A stretch of DNA of 64,000 nucleotides from Pseudomonas graminis (GTDB lineage: Bacteria; Pseudomonadota; Gammaproteobacteria; Pseudomonadales; Pseudomonadaceae), in NCBI RefSeq assembly GCF_002093745.1, contig NZ_MTSB01000005.1:62001-126000 (forward strand), in the 5' to 3' direction. The notes under the pieces are model-generated. The model saw only the letters and a program-made list of their open reading frames with translations, made no database searches and had not been told where the DNA came from. Shown here one piece after another: positions 1-6,340 of this stretch (the first letter of the stretch is position 1; each line of letters opens with the position of its first letter). The translations under genes were made by a program, and so were the position numbers.

Positions 1-681
1 TGAATAAACAGCCCTTAACTACCCAGATTCACTAGAGCGCGTGCGTGGAAACGAGGTGGTCGAGCGGTAATCCTGAGCTAACTCCTAGCGTGAGAATGTT
101 GATTGAGCGCGTCAGTACTTACTGGGCTGACGTAGCTTCGGAGGTGGCGCTGTCAGCGCAGAAAAACAGCCTGTAGCCCCGCACAGCGAGGCTTCCGGGC
201 GCGAGGGCTGCTTGGATACCAATCCAGCGACTGAACCAGCTGACGTTTCTCCGAGTAAGTGAAAGGTGGGCGTTTATCTTCGTTTGTGAAAATCGGGCTG
301 GAGGCCATGAAATACGAGCCTTTCAGGCTATTTTGGGGGAGTAGATGCGGGCGCGACCATTCTGGTAGTTTTTGCAAAAAAGGGCTACGCCGCAACTCGG
401 CGTAAATTCGGACTGAAACCCGATAATCTTCATGTATAACAACAGGATAGCTCGGCTTTTGGTGTCTACAGGTTTTTGCAAGATTGACGCGCTGTGCAAA
501 CACATCAAGACCGCTGGAGGTCACGTCTGACGCGGGGTTCAAGGAAGGCCGGGGTGGTTTTCTACTAGTTTCGCGAACGCTTCAGCGTGCTCGGCAAGAA
601 GCCAGGAAGGGGATCATTTGTTCGGCGATATGCGGCGCTAACTGCGAGAAAGTTACAAACAGATAAAATTTAACATAATAT
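1..681. other. No recognisable gene; left flank of cassette-like region
   Basis: Only short overlapping frames on both strands occur here and none has a recognisable domain or a convincing ribosome binding site. The translated products are low-complexity in character and look like noise. The stretch ends at the first copy of the core motif ATTATGCGT (684-692), which also opens the second unit and closes the third junction. If the units to the right are integron-like cassettes, an attI-type site could lie here, but no integrase gene is visible. Confidence 0.5.
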
Positions 682-845
682 ACATTATGCGTACCTATGG
701 GTTCGCATGCTGCGTCGTTATGCTGATCAATTGATCGTGCGCGCTGTGCGGCTGCTGTCAGAAACCACAGTGAAGCTGGCGCCTTTCGAGGCTGGCGTTT
801 GTGTACCTGGGGTTGATGTGGACGAATGAGAGGATGAAGGATTCG

Positions 846-904
846 GTCCAGCGGCGGCGGCTCGTCGCTCTGCACCGAGCCACTTCTCGCCACCGCCGCT
901 GGAC
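846..904. repeat. Nested inverted repeat (stem within stem)
   Basis: A 12-bp perfect inverted repeat (GTCCAGCGGCGG at 846-857 with its complement at 893-904) encloses a second 6-bp one (GGCTCG at 859-864, CGAGCC at 876-881). It lies about 80 bp past the stop of the 111-codon minus-strand ORF, so it might be a terminator or RNA-processing stem, but there is no T-tract on either side. It is repeated at 2656-2714. Confidence 0.6.
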
Positions 905-983
905 GATGAGAAAAGACAGGCAACGGTACGTTGCTGACCAGGGTAATGCAGTTCAGCCACACAGCCGCCATTGTGATGTGGAT

Positions 984-1319
984 CTAGGAAAATACAGCGA
1001 CAACGGTTAAGGCTGAAACAGGTACGTATTCATCGTCTGAACCATCATCAGGACGAAGAAGTAGCTGAGATTCAATACCATGGCCTATGGCACCGACTTG
1101 AAAGCCAACAACAACAGCATCGTAAGATAGGCGCTGGACTGAATATTGCTGATCATGCTGGACATGGACATGCCTGCCGAGCAAAGCAGACGGATCAAGG
1201 CCAGAGAATGGCGAAAACGAACATGATATTTTTTCACTTTGGAGGGCGGAAAATAGAGGGTGTGAAAACAAAGGGGAGCCCAATAGGCAAGACGGAGCTG
1301 TAGTATGTGTATTAGCCAT
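984..1319 (-). CDS. Hypothetical 111-aa protein (copy 1)
   Basis: I do not recognise this product. It is supported by a strong ribosome binding site, GGAGG seven bases before the ATG, and by its position 86 bp downstream of the ribbon-helix-helix gene on the same strand. The second half (about residues 48-108) is rich in alternating hydrophobic residues and reads like a small beta-barrel, with GHGIESQLLLRPDDG and VPVSALTVV near the end; the first 40 residues are Ser/Leu/His-rich and unlike a signal peptide. A competing frame of 82 codons starts at 1333 without as good a ribosome site. Pairing with a ribbon-helix-helix gene would suit a toxin-antitoxin-like pair, but that is inference. The identical second copy gives no selection information. 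Confidence 0.5.
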   Translation of the reverse strand: MANTHTTAPSCLLGSPLFSHPLFSALQSEKISCSFSPFSGLDPSALLGRHVHVQHDQQYSVQRLSYDAVVVGFQVGAIGHGIESQLLLRPDDGSDDEYVPVSALTVVAVFS

Positions 1320-1349
1320 TTTTGATCCTCCACAGATCGGTAATGGTCA

Positions 1350-1383
1350 GCAGGTATGGGGAGGTGCTACTCCCCTAACCTGC
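1350..1383 (-). promoter_or_regulatory. Intercistronic stem-loop between RHH gene and 111-aa ORF
   Basis: Two stacked stems, GCAGGT/ACCTGC (1350-1355, 1378-1383) and GGGGAG/CTCCCC (1358-1363, 1370-1375), form a strong hairpin in the leftward transcript. It lies 19-31 bases before the GGAGG ribosome site of the downstream ORF. The loop side contains CCTCC, complementary to that ribosome site, so an alternative pairing could mask translation. No T-run follows, so a simple terminator is less likely. The second copy is at 3160-3193. Confidence 0.4.
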
Positions 1384-1405
1384 ATATCGGCGGGATTGCC
1401 AAATA

Positions 1406-1663
1406 TTAAATAAGCGTTTGAGTCCTGACAGCCTCAGTAATGTAGCGCTTAACTTCACGACTCAAAGTCGTATGCTCGGACTTACACAACTCCTCAAAAT
1501 GAGATTTAAGACGACTGTTGATGCGTAAGGTCAATGTCGTGTCTAAATCGCCAGAGTTTTGAGCCTCACGGACCTTGTAAGGGCCTGTAGATCGATCCTT
1601 ATCCTTGATGCGATTAGCCTTATCTCGAAACGGAATGATTGGGCTGTTATCGTCTTCGCTCAT
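1406..1663 (-). CDS. Ribbon-helix-helix (Arc/MetJ-type) DNA-binding protein, copy 1
   Basis: The 85-residue product has a charged N-terminal tail (1-40) and a typical ribbon-helix-helix unit at about 41-80: beta strand TLTLRIN, then helices around LKSHFEELCK and SREVKRYITEAV. Such proteins act as dimeric or tetrameric repressors, often in toxin-antitoxin modules and plasmid maintenance loci. I chose the ATG at 1663 because the upstream in-frame ATG at 1717 would add a hydrophobic 18-residue run not expected in this family. A dyad at 1678-1705 sits 15 bp upstream of the start and is a candidate self-regulatory operator. The gene is transcribed away from the small rightward genes that begin at 1862. 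Confidence 0.8.
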   Translation of the reverse strand: MSEDDNSPIIPFRDKANRIKDKDRSTGPYKVREAQNSGDLDTTLTLRINSRLKSHFEELCKSEHTTLSREVKRYITEAVRTQTLI

Positions 1664-1677
1664 GTGGAAACCCTGTA

Positions 1678-1705
1678 TGTATTTTGTATAAACAAAGATA
1701 ATACA
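1678..1705. promoter_or_regulatory. Candidate RHH operator dyad
   Basis: TGTATT (1678-1683) and AATACA (1700-1705) are inverted, and inside them TTTGT (1683-1687) and ACAAA (1692-1696) are inverted again. The dyad is in the AT-rich region just upstream of the ribbon-helix-helix start codon, where an autoregulatory operator would lie. It is repeated at 3488-3515. No binding data; inference from position and symmetry. Confidence 0.35.
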
Positions 1706-1789
1706 CGGTAAAAACAAAAAGGCAATTTTTTAAAAAAAGACGAATTGGCGGGGAAAAAGAGCACTGTTTTAAAAGGGAAAATACAAAAA

Positions 1790-1833
1790 GTATGCGATTG
1801 CATACCAAAGTGGGGGTGTTACAGCACCCCCAC
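1790..1833. repeat. Two consecutive hairpins at the unit breakpoint, copy 1
   Basis: GTATGC-GATT-GCATAC (1790-1805) is followed by GTGGGGGTG-TTACAG-CACCCCCAC (1810-1833). Both are perfect. They lie in the leader of the rightward small genes. Identity with the second unit stops two bases after the second hairpin, so the stems mark a recombination or module boundary. There is no T-tract, so these do not look like ordinary terminators. Copy 2 lies at 3600-3643. Confidence 0.65.
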
Positions 1834-1861
1834 CCGGCCGGCAAAAATCGCAGGAGGCGTG

Positions 1862-2047
1862 ATGCACTGGATACTGGCGATAACGATGGCAGGATCAAGC
1901 ACAGCGACCGTAATGAAGACCTACAGCACGGAAAGCGAGTGCAGAAAAGCACAGGAAGAGTTTTTCAGGGGAAAAGACGGAAAAACGCAGTACAGCGGCG
2001 GATGCTTCCGAGAGGACAGCAAAGTACTGAAAATCCTGCAGGACTGA
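1862..2047 (+). CDS. Hypothetical small protein (61 aa), unit 1 only
   Basis: Not recognised. The ATG at 1862 follows an AGGAGG ribosome site (1852-1857) at five bases, which decides it over an in-frame start at 1745 that would read through the hairpins. The first ~18 residues (MHWILAITMAGSSTATVM) are hydrophobic, perhaps a signal or membrane anchor; the remainder is charged with two cysteines (in ESECRKA and GGCFRED) that could pair. Four bases separate its stop from the next ATG, so the two are co-translated. Unit 2 lacks this gene altogether. Confidence 0.55.
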   Translation: MHWILAITMAGSSTATVMKTYSTESECRKAQEEFFRGKDGKTQYSGGCFREDSKVLKILQD

Positions 2048-2051
2048 GACG

Positions 2052-2246
2052 ATGCAAAAAGCAAAGGCAATACTGGTGTACAGAATCGGCGAAACGCTCT
2101 CAGAAGAGCTTTGGGAGTCGCCGCAAGACGACGTTCTGCGCCGGTTCGGGGAAGAGCTGATGCGCTTGAGCGGAATCTGCGTGCATTGCGGTGGTGAAGA
2201 CGATGAATGCCAGGCTTGCAACGGGACTGGCATCGAGCGCGACTGA
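2052..2246 (+). CDS. Small zinc-knuckle protein (64 aa), copy 1
   Basis: The C-terminus carries CVHCGGEDDECQACNGTG, a CxxC-x6-CxxC arrangement with a DnaJ-like CxGxG ending, suggesting one bound zinc; the helical middle (residues 12-40) is acidic. Function is unknown. A paralogue at 3679-3873 shares 56 of 64 residues, with the eight changes confined to the first eleven residues and position 34, while many codons in the conserved part differ only synonymously. That pattern argues for a real protein under selection. It is translationally coupled to the 61-aa gene upstream. Confidence 0.7.
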   Translation: MQKAKAILVYRIGETLSEELWESPQDDVLRRFGEELMRLSGICVHCGGEDDECQACNGTGIERD

Positions 2247-2393
2247 GGACGTGCTGCAAGTACGAGCCTCCGGGACCTGACCACCTCAGTGCTGTGCGTT
2301 ATTGGTCCGTTGCGGTAAAGCATAGTGATCATGGCGCGAAGTCAGATCAGGCGGGGCCTGAGAGCATCACACGCGATCAGGAGAGGTGGTGCC

Positions 2394-2502
2394 ACGCATA
2401 ATTGACGTTATGGATAAATCGATCGCCGGGGGCTGCGCAATGGTCCCGACGATCGATTCTGGCCGTTGGCCGCAAGTACCATAACGTCCACACATTATGC
2501 GT
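2394..2502. repeat. attC-like folded recombination site, copy 1
   Basis: Outer arms ACGCATAAT (2394-2402) and ATTATGCGT (2494-2502) and inner arms GACGTTATGG (2404-2413) and CCATAACGTC (2479-2488) are inverted, separated by one base on the left but five on the right. This asymmetry is the signature of integron attC sites. Inside, 2417-2430 pairs with 2445-2458 with one mismatch, and GGCCGTTGGCC forms a third small stem. The outer arms read GCATAAT/ATTATGC rather than the consensus RYYYAAC/GTTRRRY, so the assignment is tentative. Confidence 0.5.
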
Positions 2503-2793
2503 ACCTATGGGTTCGCATGCTGCGTCGTTATGCTGATCAATTGATCGTGCGCGCTGTGCGGCTGCTGTCAGAAACCACAGTGAAGCTGGCGCCTTTCGAG
2601 GCTGGCGTTTGTGTACCTGGGGTTGATGTGGACGAATGAGAGGATGAAGGATTCGGTCCAGCGGCGGCGGCTCGTCGCTCTGCACCGAGCCACTTCTCGC
2701 CACCGCCGCTGGACGATGAGAAAAGACAGGCAACGGTACGTTGCTGACCAGGGTAATGCAGTTCAGCCACACAGCCGCCATTGTGATGTGGAT

Positions 2794-3129
2794 CTAGGAA
2801 AATACAGCGACAACGGTTAAGGCTGAAACAGGTACGTATTCATCGTCTGAACCATCATCAGGACGAAGAAGTAGCTGAGATTCAATACCATGGCCTATGG
2901 CACCGACTTGAAAGCCAACAACAACAGCATCGTAAGATAGGCGCTGGACTGAATATTGCTGATCATGCTGGACATGGACATGCCTGCCGAGCAAAGCAGA
3001 CGGATCAAGGCCAGAGAATGGCGAAAACGAACATGATATTTTTTCACTTTGGAGGGCGGAAAATAGAGGGTGTGAAAACAAAGGGGAGCCCAATAGGCAA
3101 GACGGAGCTGTAGTATGTGTATTAGCCAT
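2794..3129 (-). CDS. Hypothetical 111-aa protein (copy 2)
   Basis: Identical in translation to the ORF at 984-1319, with the same GGAGG ribosome site and the same upstream stem-loop (3160-3193). No function recognised; beta-rich C-terminal half. Being exact, the copy cannot be used to test for coding constraint. Confidence 0.5.
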   Translation of the reverse strand: MANTHTTAPSCLLGSPLFSHPLFSALQSEKISCSFSPFSGLDPSALLGRHVHVQHDQQYSVQRLSYDAVVVGFQVGAIGHGIESQLLLRPDDGSDDEYVPVSALTVVAVFS

Positions 3130-3215
3130 TTTTGATCCTCCACAGATCGGTAATGGTCAGCAGGTATGGGGAGGTGCTACTCCCCTAACCTGCATATCGG
3201 CGGGATTGCCAAATA

Positions 3216-3473
3216 TTAAATAAGCGTTTGAGTCCTGACAGCCTCAGTAATGTAGCGCTTAACTTCACGACTCAAAGTCGTATGCTCGGACTTACACAAC
3301 TCCTCAAAATGAGATTTAAGACGACTGTTGATGCGTAAGGTCAATGTCGTGTCTAAATCGCCAGAGTTTTGAGCCTCACGGACCTTGTAAGGGCCTGTAG
3401 ATCGATCCTTATCCTTGATGCGATTAGCCTTATCTCGAAACGGAATGATTGGGCTGTTATCGTCTTCGCTCAT
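3216..3473 (-). CDS. Ribbon-helix-helix DNA-binding protein, copy 2
   Basis: Identical 85-residue product to the gene at 1406-1663, with the same start choice (ATG at 3473) and the same upstream dyad at 3488-3515. Both copies would bind the same operators, so each unit is probably regulated jointly by both genes. Confidence 0.8.
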   Translation of the reverse strand: MSEDDNSPIIPFRDKANRIKDKDRSTGPYKVREAQNSGDLDTTLTLRINSRLKSHFEELCKSEHTTLSREVKRYITEAVRTQTLI

Positions 3474-3678
3474 GTGGAAACCCTGTATGTATTTTGTATA
3501 AACAAAGATAATACACGGTAAAAACAAAAAGGCAATTTTTTAAAAAAAGACGAATTGGCGGGGAAAAAGAGCACTGTTTTAAAAGGGAAAATACAAAAAG
3601 TATGCGATTGCATACCAAAGTGGGGGTGTTACAGCACCCCCACCCTCGCCGCTCCAAAATCGCAAAAGGGCACACAGC

Positions 3679-3873
3679 ATGGCAGACGCAAAATCGGTAC
3701 GAATGTACGCAATCGGAGAAACGCTCTCAGAGGAGCTTTGGGAGTCGCCGCAGGATGATGTTCTGCGCAGGTTCGGGCAGGAGCTGATGCGCTTGAGCGG
3801 GATCTGCGTGCATTGCGGTGGTGAAGACGATGAATGCCAGGCTTGCAATGGGACTGGCATCGAGCGGGACTGA
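3679..3873 (+). CDS. Small zinc-knuckle protein (64 aa), copy 2
   Basis: Paralogue of the gene at 2052-2246. Residues 12-64 are the same except E34 to Q, including the CxxC-x6-CxxC knuckle, whereas the first eleven residues differ at seven sites (MADAKSVRMYA against MQKAKAILVYR). Here it is the first rightward gene after the hairpins, since the 61-aa gene is missing. The ATG has only a poor ribosome site (AAAGGG, 12 bases upstream). Confidence 0.7.
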   Translation: MADAKSVRMYAIGETLSEELWESPQDDVLRRFGQELMRLSGICVHCGGEDDECQACNGTGIERD

Positions 3874-4020
3874 GAACGTGCTGCAGGTACGAGCCTCCGG
3901 GACCTGACCACCTCAGTGCTGTGCGTTATGGGTCCGTTGCGGTAAAGCATAGTGATCATGGCGCGAAGTGGACTCACAGAGGGCCTGAGAGCGTCACACG
4001 CGATCAGAAGAGGTTGAGCC

Positions 4021-4130
4021 ACGCATAATTGACGTTATGGCTAAATCGAACGCCGGGAGGCTACGCAATGGTCCCGGCGATCGATTCTGGCCGTTGGCCG
4101 CAAGTACCATAACGTCCACACATTATGCGT
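4021..4130. repeat. attC-like folded recombination site, copy 2
   Basis: Same architecture as 2394-2502: outer arms ACGCATAAT (4021-4029) and ATTATGCGT (4122-4130), inner arms GACGTTATGG (4031-4040) and CCATAACGTC (4107-4116). The inner stem 4044-4057/4073-4086 has one mismatch at a different position from copy 1. The arms are unchanged while loop bases have drifted, as expected if the folded form matters. Confidence 0.5.
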
Positions 4131-4147
4131 AACAATGTGTTACGCAT
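4125..4147. repeat. Perfect dyad at the third junction
   Basis: ATGCGTAACA (4125-4134) and TGTTACGCAT (4138-4147) are perfect inverted arms around a three-base loop. It begins within the right arm of the second attC-like site, so the core motif is mirrored at this junction only. It might be a scar of an inverted recombination event or part of a recombination site. Confidence 0.55.
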
Positions 4148-4252
4148 TGAGGGCGCCACCTTTCAGATTTCTACAGCTAGAAACCATCTTTTCCATCACC
4201 TGGGTCAGCCTTGACTTAAACCTGAGCAAAACCTCCATCCGCGAACATTCCG

Positions 4253-4615
4253 CTACCCGTTACAAGCCTCTTTCATCTGACGCCAAAAAAAGCTGCCGTT
4301 ACGACATCTTCTGGCTTGCTCATACGCCCAAGTGGCAAATGCGCGATCATTCCGTCGACACTGACATCGTGCAGACCTGTCGTTGCCGACACCAAATCCA
4401 GACCCTGGTGCCGAGATCGGTCCAGGTGAAACCACATTGATGTGGACGCCTGTACCGTTGAGATTGAGTGCCCAGTTCCTGACGAAGTTCGTAGCCTGGC
4501 CTTTGAGGCGCTGATGAGGATTACCGAACCCGCAGCCTGCATCAACGGCAGCGCTTCTTAGTGGTGAACAGCGTGCCTTTGACATGGGCATCAATGGAGC
4601 GATGAAAACCCTTGG
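4253..4615 (-). pseudogene. Short-chain dehydrogenase/reductase relic
   Basis: Pieces of an SDR enzyme appear in order but in alternating frames on the minus strand: DAHVKGTLFTT and QAAGSVILISAS, then NWALNLNGTGVHINVVSPG, then IAHLPLGRMSKPEDVVTAAF. These match the central strand/catalytic region and the C-terminal substrate loop of classical SDRs. The Rossmann N-terminus with the glycine-rich NAD(P) motif is absent, and at least two frameshifts are needed. The piece lies between the second attC-like site and the candidate third one, so it may be trapped cassette debris. Confidence 0.75.
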
Positions 4616-4629
4616 CTATTTATGACCTG

Positions 4630-4721
4630 ACGCATAACACCCATCGTTGCTGCAAATCAAGGCTTGCGATTGGCAACGTCACGAATACGGTATGATCCAA
4701 CAGTTCAAGGCGTTAGGGCGT
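4630..4721. repeat. Candidate third attC-like site
   Basis: ACGCATAAC (4630-4638) is the closest match to the left outer arm of the two other sites. Downstream, TTCAAGGCGTTAGGGC (around 4705-4719) resembles the right-hand end of classical attC sites (TCAAGCGTTRRRY). Between them CGTTGC/GCAACG form an inner stem. The arms are less perfectly paired than in the other two sites, so this is weaker. Confidence 0.3.
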
Positions 4722-4899
4722 GATGACGTTATCGGGTGTGAAGACTTTCAGGTAATACCGTCCCCCTACATCATCGTTTAAACAGTCCTTCGCAATCGCA
4801 CAGGGACCTTATGTTTAGAGGCTTCAACGCCTGGGTAGGCTGTTGAACGCCTCAATGAATGTCGTGCATTTGCCCTCTTCCATCTTTAAGACCCTGCCT

Positions 4900-4943
4900 G
4901 ATATATAACTCAACTAAATGACGATTTAGTTGAGTTATATATC
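4900..4943. repeat. Perfect palindrome, 20-bp arms, 4-base loop
   Basis: Left arm 4900-4919 (GATATATAACTCAACTAAAT) is exactly complementary to right arm 4924-4943 around the loop GACG. It is AT-rich, unlike its GC-rich surroundings. A perfect 40-base dyad is too symmetrical for a terminator in this AT-rich form and has no T-run; an operator for a dimeric repressor or a mobile-element remnant are the alternatives. No gene starts next to it. Confidence 0.9.
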
Positions 4944-4975
4944 ACCCTCTGCAAAAACACTCTTCTGGTCAATGC

Positions 4976-5007
4976 CCTGCTTGCTGTCTGATTCAACAGC
5001 AAGCAGG
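4976..5007 (-). terminator. Probable terminator of the FAD oxidoreductase gene
   Basis: CCTGCTTGCTGT (4976-4987) and ACAGCAAGCAGG (4996-5007) form a 12-bp perfect hairpin starting 8 bp past the stop codon of the leftward gene. No T-tract follows, so termination efficiency is uncertain. Confidence 0.55.
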
Positions 5008-5014
5008 CAAGCAT

Positions 5015-6340
5015 TTAAAAGTCTGCAACCTTGCCCCAAGCCGACGCCTTGAAGCGATCAGGGTGATACGGGGCGGGATCGACAAGAGGCGTAACGCCGC
5101 TGACGATGTCGGCAATCAGGTGGCCCGCTCCCGGTCCGATGCCAAAACCGTGGCCGCTGAATCCGGCTGCCAGCACAAGGCCAGGCAAGCTGGCCATTTC
5201 ACCAATGCCGGGAACGCCGTCCGGCGTGCTGTCCACGTAGCCCGCCCACGAAGCCTTGACCGATGACTCTTTCAGCAACGGAATCAGCTCCACCGCACGC
5301 TTATAGGTGAGCTCTACAGCAGACGCGTCCGCCTTGGGATCGAGGATTCGCATCTTCTCCATCGGCGTTGGCTCGTCCAGACGCCAGCGTTTCCAGCTTT
5401 CATGGCCCGCGCGCAGACCTTCAAATCCGCCAGGCGCCAGATTGCGCCACCTGCGTTGAAACATCGGCAGGAAATTCATGGCGAAGCCCAGCAATTGCGG
5501 CGTGATGTCCACGCGCCCTCTCCCACTGATTGCCAACGTATAGCTGCCATCGAATCGGCGCGTCATGGACACGCCCGCTGTGTGCAATGCGCTGGGTATT
5601 TCTTGGCGCGGAGGTGAAACCGAGAGCACGGTCTGGCGAATAGTGGCTTGCGGGAAGCGGATGCCGTACTGGCGGCAGAACGAAGATGCCCAGGCACCGG
5701 CGGCGAGGACTGCAACAGGGGTACGAATGGTGCCTTTTTCGGTGACGACCGCGCAAAGTCGACCGGCTTGGGTCTCGATTCCACGGACAGCGCAGCCCTG
5801 ATGCACCGTGCCGCCCAAGGCCATGATGGCGCGAGCGACTGCCGGGGCTGCTCGTGAAGGGTCGGCAATGCCATCAGAGGGTGAAAACACCCCTCCTTTC
5901 CATTGTTTGCCCGTGACTTTGGCTCGCTCAGCGGCTTGTTGCGCGGTAAGCATATAGGTCTCGACGTTGACGGTGCGTGCAAACTCACCCCAACGTGCCC
6001 ACCCGGCAAGCTCTGCTTCGTTATTGCTGAGGTAAAGCAGGCCGCAGCGCGTGAAGCCTGTCTGCTCGCCTGTATCTGCGCCGAACTGCTCCCACAATTC
6101 AAGGCTTTTGGTGGCCATCGGAAGCTCGCGGGCGTCTCGATTCTGCTGCCGGCACCAGCCCCAGTTACGACTCGACTGTTCAGCCCCGATACGGCCCTTT
6201 TCGACCAAAGCGACCTTCATGCCGCGTTTGGCAAGGTAATAGGCAGTAAACGCACCAATGATACCGCCGCCAATCACGACCACATCTGCGTCTGTCGGCA
6301 GATCGGGAGAGGTTTCCACAAGCGTCAGGGGTGCTGGCAT
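5015..6340 (-). CDS. FAD-dependent oxidoreductase, DAO/glycine oxidase family
   Basis: The 441-residue protein begins with a dinucleotide-binding motif (VVVIGGGIIGAFTAYYLAKRG, residues 20-40) and ends with the family's conserved segment around GLVLAAGFSGHGFGIGPG that contacts FAD. The family oxidises amino groups of D-amino acids, sarcosine, glycine or gamma-glutamylated polyamines, giving an imine and peroxide or passing electrons on. The substrate cannot be read from the sequence. No signal peptide; cytoplasmic. The gene stands alone between the cassette-like region and the arn operon. The ATG at 6340 has a weak GGAT ribosome site. Confidence 0.85.
   Translation of the reverse strand: MPAPLTLVETSPDLPTDADVVVIGGGIIGAFTAYYLAKRGMKVALVEKGRIGAEQSSRNWGWCRQQNRDARELPMATKSLELWEQFGADTGEQTGFTRCGLLYLSNNEAELAGWARWGEFARTVNVETYMLTAQQAAERAKVTGKQWKGGVFSPSDGIADPSRAAPAVARAIMALGGTVHQGCAVRGIETQAGRLCAVVTEKGTIRTPVAVLAAGAWASSFCRQYGIRFPQATIRQTVLSVSPPRQEIPSALHTAGVSMTRRFDGSYTLAISGRGRVDITPQLLGFAMNFLPMFQRRWRNLAPGGFEGLRAGHESWKRWRLDEPTPMEKMRILDPKADASAVELTYKRAVELIPLLKESSVKASWAGYVDSTPDGVPGIGEMASLPGLVLAAGFSGHGFGIGPGAGHLIADIVSGVTPLVDPAPYHPDRFKASAWGKVADF

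Larger units (their letters stand above)
682..1835. repeat. 1154-bp direct repeat, copy 1
   Basis: This block recurs at 2492-3645, offset 1810 bp, with no difference found by eye along the lines compared. It begins at ACATTATGCGT and ends immediately after a perfect hairpin (1810-1833), where the two units diverge abruptly. It contains a ribbon-helix-helix gene and a 111-codon ORF on the minus strand. Apparent identity over more than 1.1 kb implies a very recent duplication or active gene conversion. Confidence 0.95.
2492..3645. repeat. 1154-bp direct repeat, copy 2
   Basis: Second copy of 682-1835, starting inside the right arm of the first attC-like site. It carries the same 111-codon ORF, the same ribbon-helix-helix gene, the same nested hairpin (2656-2714) and the same paired hairpins (3600-3643). 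Past 3645 the sequence departs from unit 1 and rejoins it as diverged homology in the 64-aa gene. Confidence 0.95.
4722..5014. other. Gene-less stretch with hairpins
   Basis: No supported gene. It holds a small stem at 4823-4847 (TTCAAC-GCCT/AGGC-GTTGAA), the long palindrome at 4900-4943 and a probable terminator at 4976-5007, each listed separately or noted here. Confidence 0.5.

Noticed and set aside
153..542. 129-codon minus-strand frame and overlapping frames at the left edge
   Set aside because: No ribosome site, no recognisable domain and irregular composition; overlapping frames on both strands look like chance.
582..971. Minus-strand frame around the nested hairpin, also at 2377-2781
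   Set aside because: It runs through the inverted repeats and across the unit boundary, so its N-terminal and C-terminal parts differ between copies; composition follows the repeat rather than a protein.
682..3645. CRISPR array or insertion sequence as an explanation for the repeats
   Set aside because: Only two long copies, no short regularly spaced repeats, no cas genes, and no transposase or terminal inverted repeats framing the whole unit.
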